This document shows, piece after piece, positions 8,888 to 15,616 of a stretch of 43,448 nt of DNA (its first letter is position 1; the number at the start of each line of letters is the position of its first letter). The position numbers and the translations under genes were made by a program. The notes beneath the pieces are model-generated. The model searched no databases, was not told where the DNA came from, and saw only the letters and a program-made list of their open reading frames with translations. The stretch comes from Corynebacterium sp. (GTDB lineage Bacteria; Actinomycetota; Actinomycetes; Mycobacteriales; Mycobacteriaceae): positions 1-43,448 of the forward strand of contig NZ_JALAGU010000041.1 in assembly GCF_022712275.1 (NCBI RefSeq), given 5' to 3'.

Positions 8888-9373
8888 TCAGTTCCCGAAA
8901 CGGTTTTCGAGATCGTTGAGGAAGTCGTCGAAATCGTCGCCGAGCTGGTTACCCCAGTCTTCGAGATCCTCCTGGCTGGGCAGCTCACTGGGGATCTGGA
9001 CACCAGGGTCAGAACCGTTGTCGTTGCCCTCGTCCGGCTCCGGGGCCGGGGTCGTCTGCTCCGGGGTGGTCTCCTCGACGGTCCGGGTCACCGTGGTCCC
9101 GGAGCTGTCATCGTCACGGTTGTTGAGCCAGAGAATGAAGAACAGCAGCGCGATCAGCGCGGCGAGCAGCAGGATGACCGAGATCCACACACCGGTGCTG
9201 TTGCGGCGCGGCTTCTGCGGGGGCTCGGGCTGCTGGTACGCGGGTTCCTGATACTGCTGACCCTGGTACGGCTGCCGGTATCCGAACTGCTCCGTCGGTG
9301 CGCCCTCCGGCAGACGCCGGTAGTCCGGCGGCTGCGGCCGGTCACGGTCGGGGTAGTTGTCGCGTGAATCCAT
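8888..9373 (-). CDS. single-span membrane protein with proline/glutamine-rich N-terminus
   Basis: A 161-residue protein of no recognised family. The N-terminal 60 residues are hydrophilic and rich in Pro, Gln and Tyr (YQGQQYQEPAYQQPEPP). They are followed by one transmembrane helix (about 62-83, VWISVILLLAALIALLFFIL) and then an acidic, Thr/Pro-rich exterior segment ending in a short Asp/Leu-rich stretch (DDFDDFLNDLENRFGN). The topology is probably N-in, C-out. It is leaderless by appearance: TACACT lies six bases before the ATG, and there is no ribosome site. Confidence 0.7.
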   Translation of the reverse strand: MDSRDNYPDRDRPQPPDYRRLPEGAPTEQFGYRQPYQGQQYQEPAYQQPEPPQKPRRNSTGVWISVILLLAALIALLFFILWLNNRDDDSSGTTVTRTVEETTPEQTTPAPEPDEGNDNGSDPGVQIPSELPSQEDLEDWGNQLGDDFDDFLNDLENRFGN

Positions 9374-9379
9374 CGTTCG

Positions 9380-9385
9380 AGTGTA
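9380..9385 (-). promoter_or_regulatory. -10 element of the small membrane protein gene (leaderless type)
   Basis: TACACT on the minus strand, six bases before the ATG. Confidence 0.4.
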
Positions 9386-9503
9386 ACCCGGCCTGCACAC
9401 CCGAACGGGTATGCGCGTTCTGTTCCCGGGCACCGACCATTTAAGATGGTGCCGAAGTGACGAGACGTTCCATGACTGCACCGATGAACCAGGAGACGTT
9501 CAG

Positions 9504-9755
9504 ATGATCCGCATCAGCCGTACCGCTGCCCTTTCCGCCGCCGCCGTTCTGGCACTGGGTATCACGGCATGTTCCCCGCCGCACCAGAAGGACAGCGACT
9601 CCGCGCACGTCACCGACGTCACCCCGGAGTCCGGCTACACCGGTGGCGGCGTCCCGGAGACTTCCGCCGGCGAGTCCGCTGCAGCCACCGAGGCTGAGCC
9701 GGAGACCGGCTACATGACCTCCGACATCACCGCCGGGGAGCCTGCCGCACAGTAA
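9504..9755 (+). CDS. small lipoprotein
   Basis: An 83-residue predicted lipoprotein. It has a signal peptide with positive start (MIRISR), hydrophobic core and lipobox LGITAC (Cys23), then a low-complexity mature part rich in Ser, Thr, Glu and Gly. The mature part contains two similar units, ESGYTGGGVPE and ETGYMTSDIT. AGGAG eight bases upstream of the ATG at 9504 supports this start over upstream in-frame codons. The 3' end overlaps the convergent CoA-transferase gene by 29 bases. Function unknown. Confidence 0.7.
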   Translation: MIRISRTAALSAAAVLALGITACSPPHQKDSDSAHVTDVTPESGYTGGGVPETSAGESAAATEAEPETGYMTSDITAGEPAAQ

Positions 9756-10590
9756 CCAGGGGCAGGTCACGCTCGGCGGCCCACCGTGCCCACGCGTCCC
9801 GACTGCGCCGGAGGAACGCCTCCGCCAGCGCACCACGGTCCATCGGATCGACACCGAGCTCCTCCCCCAGCCGAACGATGAAATGCGGCTCGATCGCCGC
9901 CAGGGCGATCCACCCGTCGTCTGCGGCACGGTAGATGCCGTAGGTCGGCAGACCGCCACCCAGTGGTGTCCCCGGGCCGCACAGGCCGGTCCTCACCGAC
10001 GTCGCGGCATCCTCGACAACCTCCGCCAGGGCCACCTCACGGTAGCCGCCGGTTCCGGTGCGGGACGCCTGGAACAGCAGCGCCGTGGCGTCCCCCACCA
10101 CCCGCTCGGCACCGGCCAGGTCGGCGACGGGGATCACCGGCATCGTCGGCGGGGCCAGTGTTCCCGCCTCCGCCTGGTAGGTCAGGTCGTGGCCGGGCCG
10201 GTCGGCGCCTGCACCGGCGTGACCGACCACCGCGACCTGGCTCAGCAGCGGGTGCCGGGTGTGCAGTTCCTTCCAGGCCAGACCCAGTTTCTCCAATGCC
10301 CTGGGACGCGACGAGGTGATCAGCAGATCGGCGTCCGCCAGCAGGTTCTCCAGCGCATCGCGTCCCGCAGCGTCCTTGAGATCGAGCGTCCGCACCTCCT
10401 GCCCGACGGCGAGCAGACGGTAGTAGTCGGGGGACGCGAAGGCCAGCGGATCACCCGCCGGCGACTCGACCTTGGTGACAGTCGCGCCCAGCCTGACCAG
10501 GCGGTGTGCGGCGACCGGTCCGGGGAGATTCGGGGCGAGGGTCACGACGCGGACGCCGGACAGCGGAGATTCAGCGGTTTGAGCAGACAC
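9727..10590 (-). CDS. short family III CoA-transferase (CaiB/BaiF type)
   Basis: A 287-residue member of the formyl-CoA transferase/CaiB family, which moves CoA between carboxylic acids. The N-terminal block GVRVVTLAPNLPGPVAAHRLVRLGA and the TKVESPAGDP motif are typical, and Asp157 (VADLAGA) sits where the catalytic aspartate is expected. Family members are usually 380-400 residues; here the C-terminal lid region is missing. Start: GTG at 10590 with TAGGAT seven bases upstream (leaderless pattern). It diverges from the oxidoreductase gene with 40 bases between starts. It may act on short acids or be partly degraded. Confidence 0.75.
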   Translation of the reverse strand: MSAQTAESPLSGVRVVTLAPNLPGPVAAHRLVRLGATVTKVESPAGDPLAFASPDYYRLLAVGQEVRTLDLKDAAGRDALENLLADADLLITSSRPRALEKLGLAWKELHTRHPLLSQVAVVGHAGAGADRPGHDLTYQAEAGTLAPPTMPVIPVADLAGAERVVGDATALLFQASRTGTGGYREVALAEVVEDAATSVRTGLCGPGTPLGGGLPTYGIYRAADDGWIALAAIEPHFIVRLGEELGVDPMDRGALAEAFLRRSRDAWARWAAERDLPLVTVRQAPRR

Positions 10591-10597
10591 CACTCCG

Positions 10598-10603
10598 ATC
10601 CTA
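10598..10603 (-). promoter_or_regulatory. -10 element of the CoA-transferase gene (leaderless type)
   Basis: TAGGAT on the minus strand, seven bases before the GTG start. Confidence 0.4.
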
Positions 10604-10617
10604 ACGACGGCACCGGT

Positions 10618-10623
10618 TAATCT
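10618..10623 (+). promoter_or_regulatory. -10 element of the MDR oxidoreductase gene (leaderless type)
   Basis: TAATCT lies seven bases before the ATG at 10631. The intervening GGGGGG could also serve as a weak ribosome site. Confidence 0.4.
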
Positions 10624-10630
10624 GGGGGGC

Positions 10631-11533
10631 ATGCGAATCTTCGGTTTCGGCAGTTACGGCGGACCTGACGTCGCCGGTTTCCTCGACGTCCCGGCTCCCG
10701 ACCCTGCCACCGTGCCCGACGGCAGCGTACTCATCGCGACCACCGTCACCTCGGTGAACCCCGCGGACATCAAGGTCCGGTCCGGGGAACGGCAGGGCAG
10801 CTTCCCGGTGCGTTTCCCCATGGCGATGGGTCGTGAGGCCGCCGGCCTCGTGCTCGCGGCAGACCCTGTGACCGGCATCGCCCCGGGAATGGCCGTGTTC
10901 GGCAACACCGTCTCGGGCACCGGTTCCTTCGCCGAGAAAGTCTACCTCGACGGTGTCGGGGTGACCCCGGTGCCCGAGGGGGTCACCCCTGCGCAGGCCG
11001 CCTGCATCCCGGTGGCCGCCGGAACAGCCTGGGACATCCTCAACGAACTGCACCACGACGGCCTGGAGACCGGTGGCACAGTGCTGGTCCTCGGCGCCGG
11101 CGGCGGAGTCGGGCACTGTGCGGTGCAGCTCGCGCGCGCTCTCGGCATGAAGGTCACCGGTGTCGCCGGCGTGGACAAGCACGAATTCGTCGAGTCTCTC
11201 GGCGCGACCCATGTCGCCGCCGGGGACGACTGGGTGTCGCAGGTGAACGAGGCCGGACCGGTGGACGCCGTCATCGACCTCGTCGGTGGTGAGGTCCTCC
11301 TCGACGCACTCGGGATGACCGCCGGTCCGGTCCGCAGTGTCGCCGACCCGTCCGTCGGCGGTGGCGTGACCCGCCGGCGCAGCCGCGCCGTATTCTCCGA
11401 ACTCGCCGGGTTCATCGCCGACGGCACGTTCACGCCGCACATCTCGGCGTCCTTCCCCTTCCCCCGTGCCGCCGACGCGGTCGCCGCAGTGGAGAACGGG
11501 CACGCACTGGGGAAGACGGTCGTCAGGTTCTGA
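10631..11533 (+). CDS. MDR-family NAD(P)-dependent oxidoreductase (quinone reductase-like)
   Basis: A 300-residue medium-chain dehydrogenase/reductase without the zinc-binding cysteine lobe, so closest to quinone oxidoreductase/zeta-crystallin enzymes. It has the GroES-like domain (VTSVNPADIKVRSG; MAMGREAAGLV) and the nucleotide site VLVLGAGGGVGHCAVQLAR (about 153-171). Such enzymes reduce quinones or enones with NADPH in the cytoplasm. It is a single gene divergent from the CoA-transferase. The exact substrate is open. Confidence 0.82.
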   Translation: MRIFGFGSYGGPDVAGFLDVPAPDPATVPDGSVLIATTVTSVNPADIKVRSGERQGSFPVRFPMAMGREAAGLVLAADPVTGIAPGMAVFGNTVSGTGSFAEKVYLDGVGVTPVPEGVTPAQAACIPVAAGTAWDILNELHHDGLETGGTVLVLGAGGGVGHCAVQLARALGMKVTGVAGVDKHEFVESLGATHVAAGDDWVSQVNEAGPVDAVIDLVGGEVLLDALGMTAGPVRSVADPSVGGGVTRRRSRAVFSELAGFIADGTFTPHISASFPFPRAADAVAAVENGHALGKTVVRF

Positions 11534-11540
11534 CCCATCT

Positions 11541-11556
11541 CTGAATCCTAATTCAG
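11541..11556. promoter_or_regulatory. palindromic operator candidate before the second 3-hydroxyacyl-CoA dehydrogenase
   Basis: CTGAAT-ccta-ATTCAG is a perfect 6-bp inverted repeat lying just upstream of the -10 hexamer TATTGT. Binding there would block RNA polymerase, so it is a candidate repressor site. Confidence 0.4.
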
Positions 11557-11559
11557 GAG

Positions 11560-11565
11560 TATTGT
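11560..11565 (+). promoter_or_regulatory. -10 element (leaderless type) of the 3-hydroxyacyl-CoA dehydrogenase gene
   Basis: TATTGT ends seven bases before the ATG at 11573. The AGGAG at 11554-11558 is too far away to be a normal ribosome site. Confidence 0.45.
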
Positions 11566-11572
11566 CGCTGTC

Positions 11573-12487
11573 ATGAGCGAAATTCAGAATGTCACCGTGC
11601 TGGGGACCGGCGTCCTCGGTTCCCAGATCGTCATGCAGGCCGCCTACGCAGGAAAGAATGTCGTCGCCTACGACATCAGGCAGGAGCTCCTCGACAAGCT
11701 CCCCGACCGCTGGGAGTGGATGCGCGGCCACTACGCCAAGGACCTGTCGGACTACACCGCCGAGAAGTTCGATGAGGCCGTCGGCCGCATCACCACCTCC
11801 ACCGACATCGCCGGGGCCGTCGGGGACGCCGACGTCGTCATCGAAGCCGTCCCGGAGAACCTCGACCTCAAGCGGGAGGTCTGGGGCAACGTCGGCAAGG
11901 CTGTGAAGGACCCGGCCATCCTGCTGACCAACTCCTCCTCGCTGCGTCCCTCCGATTTCGCGGACGCCACCGGTCGCGCCGACCGCTTCCTGGCCCTCCA
12001 CTTCGCGAACATGGTGTGGCGCTCCAACACCGGTGAGGTCATGGCCACCCCGAAGACCGATCCCGCCGTCTTCGACCGCACCGTCGAGTTCGCCCGGGAG
12101 ATCAACCTGCAGCCCTTCCCGGTCCACAAGGAGACCCCGGGCTACCTGCTGAACAGCCTGCTCATCCCGTGGCTGAACGCCGCCGGTGACCTCTACGCCA
12201 ACGAGGTCGCCAACCCCCATGTCATCGACGAGGACTGGAAGGTCTCCACCGGTGCCCCGAAGGGCCCGTTCGAGACCTACGACATCGTCGGCTTCAACGT
12301 CGCCGTGAACATCGGCCGCAACCGGGTGGACGACACCGAGTCCCAGAAGAAGTTCAACAACCTCCTCCAGGAGCGCGGCATCGACCGGGGCAAGGCAGGT
12401 CGCGGTGACGGCTGCGGATTCTACGAGTACGACGGGAACGGGAATATCGTCCGGCCGAATCCTGACTGGGTCATCTACGAGGACTGA
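11573..12487 (+). CDS. 3-hydroxyacyl-CoA dehydrogenase family protein
   Basis: A 304-residue dehydrogenase with Rossmann motif G11-T-G-V-L-G16 and the catalytic pair His143 (ALHFANMVWR) and Glu155 (NTGEVM). The ALHFAN/NTGEVM pattern marks a subgroup distinct from FadB2 in this window. It oxidises 3-hydroxyacyl-CoA with NAD. The C-terminal domain has STGAPKGPFETYDIVG and ends after a short extension (NIVRPNPDWVIYED). It stands alone, with its own promoter and a possible operator. Confidence 0.85.
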   Translation: MSEIQNVTVLGTGVLGSQIVMQAAYAGKNVVAYDIRQELLDKLPDRWEWMRGHYAKDLSDYTAEKFDEAVGRITTSTDIAGAVGDADVVIEAVPENLDLKREVWGNVGKAVKDPAILLTNSSSLRPSDFADATGRADRFLALHFANMVWRSNTGEVMATPKTDPAVFDRTVEFAREINLQPFPVHKETPGYLLNSLLIPWLNAAGDLYANEVANPHVIDEDWKVSTGAPKGPFETYDIVGFNVAVNIGRNRVDDTESQKKFNNLLQERGIDRGKAGRGDGCGFYEYDGNGNIVRPNPDWVIYED

Positions 12488-12522
12488 CGACCGACTCTCA
12501 GGATGCGCCGATCTGTGCGTTC

Positions 12523-12528
12523 TAGGCT
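12523..12528 (+). promoter_or_regulatory. -10 element of the lamin-tail lipoprotein gene (leaderless type)
   Basis: TAGGCT lies eight bases before the GTG at 12537, and no ribosome site is visible. Confidence 0.35.
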
Positions 12529-12536
12529 GCGGTGAT

Positions 12537-13760
12537 GTGAAACCACTACGCACCGCCGCCGCTCTCCTCGCCATTTCCGCCCTGCTTTCCCCGGTCCTCG
12601 TCGCCTGCAGTTCCGACGACGGGACCGGGGATTCCGGTGTCGTCATCAACGAAGTGCGGTCCGACGGTGGGGATGCCGGCGACTGGGTGGAGCTGGCGAA
12701 CACCGGCGACCAGGCGGTCGACGTCTCCGGCTGGGGGCTCGCCGACGACGACCACGACCCGCTGACCCTGCCTGATGACAGCATCATCGAGGCCGGCGGG
12801 TACCTCGTCGTCAACACCGAACCGGACTTCGGACTCGGCTCCGAGGATTCCGTCACCCTCACCGACACCGAGGACGTGGAGATCGACTCGACCTCCTGGG
12901 ACGAGGACGCCGCCACGAGCTGGGGGCGGGTGCCCGACACCTCCGGGGACTTCAGTGAGACCGACGCCGCCACCCCCGGGCTGACGAACACTGTCGAATC
13001 GTGGCCCTCGGACCCGCTGCCCATCGAGGACATCGACATGCCGGACGACTTCGACACGGAGGACATGTCCGGCGTGGACCTCGCCGAGGACGGCACCGCT
13101 TACGTGGTCAACAACGCCACCGGGACGCTCTACGTCCTCACCCCCACCGATACCGGCTACGACGTGACCGACAGCTACCAGTTGCGCTACCCGGACGGGT
13201 CCGGTGAACCGGACGCCGAGGGCGTCACCGTGGGGCCGGACGGGGCACTCTATGTCGCCACCGAGCGTGACGGTGAGGGAGACGAGGTGTCGCGTCCTTC
13301 CGTACTGCGGTATGAGCTGCCGGACGGTGATGCAGATGAACTCACCGCCACCGATGAGTGGAACCTCGCCGACTTCACCGGGGACCTCGACGCGAACAGT
13401 GGACCGGAGTCGATCAGCTGGATCTCCGACGCGTCCTCGCCCGCGACCTTCGCGGTGGGCGTCGAGGCGACCGCCGAGGTGCTCTTCGTGACGCTGGATG
13501 ACGCGGATCCGGATCTGCTGCAACGCTACGACACGCCACTGGACGGCGTCATGGCCAGTGACTATGACGCGGACTCCGGTGAACTGACGGTGCTGTGCGA
13601 CGAGACCTGCGGCGGGGCGTCTGTCGTCCTGGCGGACACCGAGGGCGGTTTCGCCCCGGTGACAGGAACGCTCAACGCCCGCCCGGAGGGCATGGACGAC
13701 GTCGGCAACGAGGGCTACGCGCACGTCACGACCTCCGACGGCACCGAGCGGTACCTGTGA
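12537..13760 (+). CDS. lipoprotein with lamin-tail domain and beta-propeller-like region
   Basis: A 407-residue predicted surface lipoprotein. The signal peptide ends at lipobox SPVLVAC (Cys24). Residues about 33-130 form a lamin-tail (LTD) domain (VVINEVRSDGGDAGDWVELANTG ... DVSGWGLADDD). The rest (about 165-405) has repeated acidic beta units such as GVDLAEDGTAYVVNNATGTLYVL and GVTVGPDGALYVATE, like a propeller of the esterase-like/phytase-like kind. LTD domains occur in bacterial secreted proteins together with nucleases or phosphatases. GTG at 12537 is chosen because it gives a normal signal peptide. Function unknown; it may bind or hydrolyse a polymer or phosphoester outside the cell. 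Confidence 0.72.
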   Translation: MKPLRTAAALLAISALLSPVLVACSSDDGTGDSGVVINEVRSDGGDAGDWVELANTGDQAVDVSGWGLADDDHDPLTLPDDSIIEAGGYLVVNTEPDFGLGSEDSVTLTDTEDVEIDSTSWDEDAATSWGRVPDTSGDFSETDAATPGLTNTVESWPSDPLPIEDIDMPDDFDTEDMSGVDLAEDGTAYVVNNATGTLYVLTPTDTGYDVTDSYQLRYPDGSGEPDAEGVTVGPDGALYVATERDGEGDEVSRPSVLRYELPDGDADELTATDEWNLADFTGDLDANSGPESISWISDASSPATFAVGVEATAEVLFVTLDDADPDLLQRYDTPLDGVMASDYDADSGELTVLCDETCGGASVVLADTEGGFAPVTGTLNARPEGMDDVGNEGYAHVTTSDGTERYL

Positions 13761-13776
13761 ACCGATGACAGTGACA

Positions 13777-13807
13777 CCGACGGCGTCAGTCTGCGGGGTG
13801 CCGTCGG
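13777..13807 (+). terminator. hairpin between the lipoprotein and TetR genes
   Basis: CCGACGGC (13777-13784) and GCCGTCGG (13800-13807) form a perfect 8-bp stem with a 15-base loop just after the lipoprotein gene. There is no U tract. It abuts the TetR -10 and could instead be an operator. Confidence 0.4.
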
Positions 13808-13808
13808 C

Positions 13809-13814
13809 TAAGGT
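13809..13814 (+). promoter_or_regulatory. -10 element of the tetR-type gene (leaderless type)
   Basis: TAAGGT, eight bases before the ATG at 13823. The half-site ATGACAGTGAC at 13765 resembles the ATGACAGTAAC inside the palindrome at the start of the downstream gene. Confidence 0.4.
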
Positions 13815-13822
13815 CGGTGGTC

Positions 13823-14419
13823 ATGCCCAAGAAAGTCGACCATGCCCTGAGACGCCACGAGATCATCGGCTCGGTCTGGCGACTGATCGCCGACGAGGGG
13901 ATAGATGCAGTGACCACGCGGCGCATCGCCGAGGTCACCGGCTACTCCAACGGGCTGCTGCGCTACTACTTCCCCGGCAAGGACTCGGTCATCACCGAGG
14001 CCTACCGGTACGTCGTCGAGGCGACGGACATCCGCGCCGCCCTGTCCAGCACCGAGCGGGGACTTGCCGGTCTGCGGACGCTGGCGTACGAGATCATGCC
14101 GCTCGATGATGTCCGTCGGGCGGAGGCCCGGGTCGCACTGGCGTTCTGGCAGCGTGCGCTGAACCACGAGGATGAGGCGGCGCTGTTCGCGACGAGCTTC
14201 AGCTCCTGGCGTGACTTCTTCACCGCCCGCGTCGCCGAAGCGGTGACCGACGGCGAAGTCGCCGCAGACACAGACATCACCGCAGCAGTCGATGACCTGC
14301 AGAATCTGTTGATGGGGGCGCAGATCACCGCAGCTTTCGGTACACCCGAGGGAGATGTCGACCGGCTCACCGCACTGCTCGACCGCTTCATCGCTCGTTT
14401 TTCTCCGTCCGTACAATAA
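13823..14419 (+). CDS. TetR family transcriptional regulator
   Basis: A 198-residue regulator with an N-terminal helix-turn-helix (about 8-55: ALRRHEIIGSVWRLIADEG, TTRRIAEVTGYSNGLLRYYFPGKDSVI) and an all-helical ligand domain. The ATG at 13823 is preferred over the GTG two codons earlier because it fits the leaderless spacing. It sits immediately upstream of, and in the same direction as, the cyclodeaminase-oxidase-permease operon, so it probably controls that operon and possibly itself. The ligand may be the amine taken up by the permease. Confidence 0.85.
   Translation: MPKKVDHALRRHEIIGSVWRLIADEGIDAVTTRRIAEVTGYSNGLLRYYFPGKDSVITEAYRYVVEATDIRAALSSTERGLAGLRTLAYEIMPLDDVRRAEARVALAFWQRALNHEDEAALFATSFSSWRDFFTARVAEAVTDGEVAADTDITAAVDDLQNLLMGAQITAAFGTPEGDVDRLTALLDRFIARFSPSVQ
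14412..14417 (+). promoter_or_regulatory. -10 candidate for the amine oxidation operon
   Basis: A consensus-quality TACAAT sits across the end of the tetR-type gene, 54 bases before the next start codon. No good -35 is visible. Confidence 0.35.
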
Positions 14420-14460
14420 CGTCACCGCGCGGCAACGGGACAGAAACACAGCGGCGGTTG

Positions 14461-14478
14461 ACTGTCACCCATGACAGT
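14461..14478. promoter_or_regulatory. palindrome straddling the start codon of the cyclodeaminase-like gene
   Basis: ACTGTC-acccat-GACAGT is a perfect 6-bp inverted repeat in which the ATG (14471) lies. It is in the right place for a TetR-family roadblock operator downstream of the TACAAT element. Confidence 0.45.
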
Positions 14479-15616
14479 AACGCTCCCCACCACACTCCAG
14501 ACCCGCTACCTCTCCGAACCCGACATGGTCGCCGCCGGCGTCAAGGACATGCCCGCCTGCGTCGACACCATGGAGAAGATGTTCTCCCTGCTCGGTGCCG
14601 GCGACTACCGGATGGCCGGCGCCAACAACAACTCCCATGGCGCCATGGTCCTCTTCCCCGAACAGTCCCCCCACGAGCGCATGCCGCTCAACGGCCCGGA
14701 CCGCCGCTTCATGGCCATGCCCGCCTACCTCGGCGGAGAGTTCCACACCTCCGGGGTCAAGTGGTACGGCTCCAACGTCGAGAACCGGAAGTCCGGACTG
14801 CCCCGCTCCATCCACACCTTCATCCTCAACGACGCCGACACCGGTGCCCCGCTCGCCGTCATGAACGCCAATCTCCTCTCCTCCTACCGCACCGGGGCTG
14901 TCTCCGGTGTCGGCGCCCGGCACCTGGCGACACCCGGCGCAACCGTCGCCGCCGTCATCGGGCCGGGTGTCATGGGCAGGACCGCACTCCAGGCCTTCGC
15001 CGCCGGCGTCCCGACCCTGGACACCGTGAAGATCAAGGGCCGCAGCCGGGCCGGTATCGACAGTTTCATCGCCTGGGTCCACGAGACCCTGCCGCAGTTC
15101 ACCACGATCGAGATCTGCGACACCGCCGAGGAGGCGGTCCGGGACTCCCAGGTCATCGCCTACACCACCACCGCCCCGATCGGCTCCGGCAATTACCCGC
15201 AGCTCGACCCCGCATGGCTCTCCCCCGGCGCGTTCGTGTCCATCCCCTCCTGCGTCAACATCCCCGAGGAGTGGCTCGCCTCCGGTGCCGGACGCCTCGT
15301 CCTCGACAACCGCAGTCTCTACGAATGCTGGCACGAGGAGTTCGGCGACGACGCCTTCGAGACCGTCGGCATCATCGGCAACAGGTTTCTCGCCCTCGAG
15401 AAGTCCGGCACCCTCCCCTCCGGCGAGGTCGTCGACATCGCCGACGTCATCAACGGGAACGCCGTGGGTCGGCGCAGCGACGACGACATCGTCATCTACT
15501 CCGTCGGCGGCATGCCGGTCGAGGACGTGGCCTGGGCGACGACGCTGTACCGCCGTGCCTGCGAAAAGAACATCGGCACCGTGCTGCCGGTGTGGGATAC
15601 CCCGGAGATGGCCTGA
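14471..15616 (+). CDS. ornithine cyclodeaminase / mu-crystallin family protein (tyramine oxidase subunit B-like)
   Basis: A 381-residue NAD(P)-binding protein of the ornithine cyclodeaminase family. It shows the nucleotide motif G164-P-G-V-M-G169, conserved Lys97 (GVKWYGSN), Arg140-Thr141 (SYRTGAVSG) and the C-terminal block IYSVGGMPVEDVAW. Members of this subgroup have been named tyramine oxidase subunit B, but their reaction is poorly defined: deaminating cyclisation, imine reduction or a structural role are all possible. No ribosome site is present; a palindrome covers the start. The stop overlaps the next ATG by one base (TGATG), which ties it to the FAD oxidase. A close relative, 378 residues, is encoded at 34675-35811. 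Confidence 0.78.
   Translation: MTVTLPTTLQTRYLSEPDMVAAGVKDMPACVDTMEKMFSLLGAGDYRMAGANNNSHGAMVLFPEQSPHERMPLNGPDRRFMAMPAYLGGEFHTSGVKWYGSNVENRKSGLPRSIHTFILNDADTGAPLAVMNANLLSSYRTGAVSGVGARHLATPGATVAAVIGPGVMGRTALQAFAAGVPTLDTVKIKGRSRAGIDSFIAWVHETLPQFTTIEICDTAEEAVRDSQVIAYTTTAPIGSGNYPQLDPAWLSPGAFVSIPSCVNIPEEWLASGAGRLVLDNRSLYECWHEEFGDDAFETVGIIGNRFLALEKSGTLPSGEVVDIADVINGNAVGRRSDDDIVIYSVGGMPVEDVAWATTLYRRACEKNIGTVLPVWDTPEMA

Noticed and set aside
10601..13096. 831-residue open frame on the minus strand
   Set aside because: It runs antisense to an intact oxidoreductase, a dehydrogenase and a lipoprotein with clear motifs. Its composition is that of a high-GC shadow frame without any recognisable domain.
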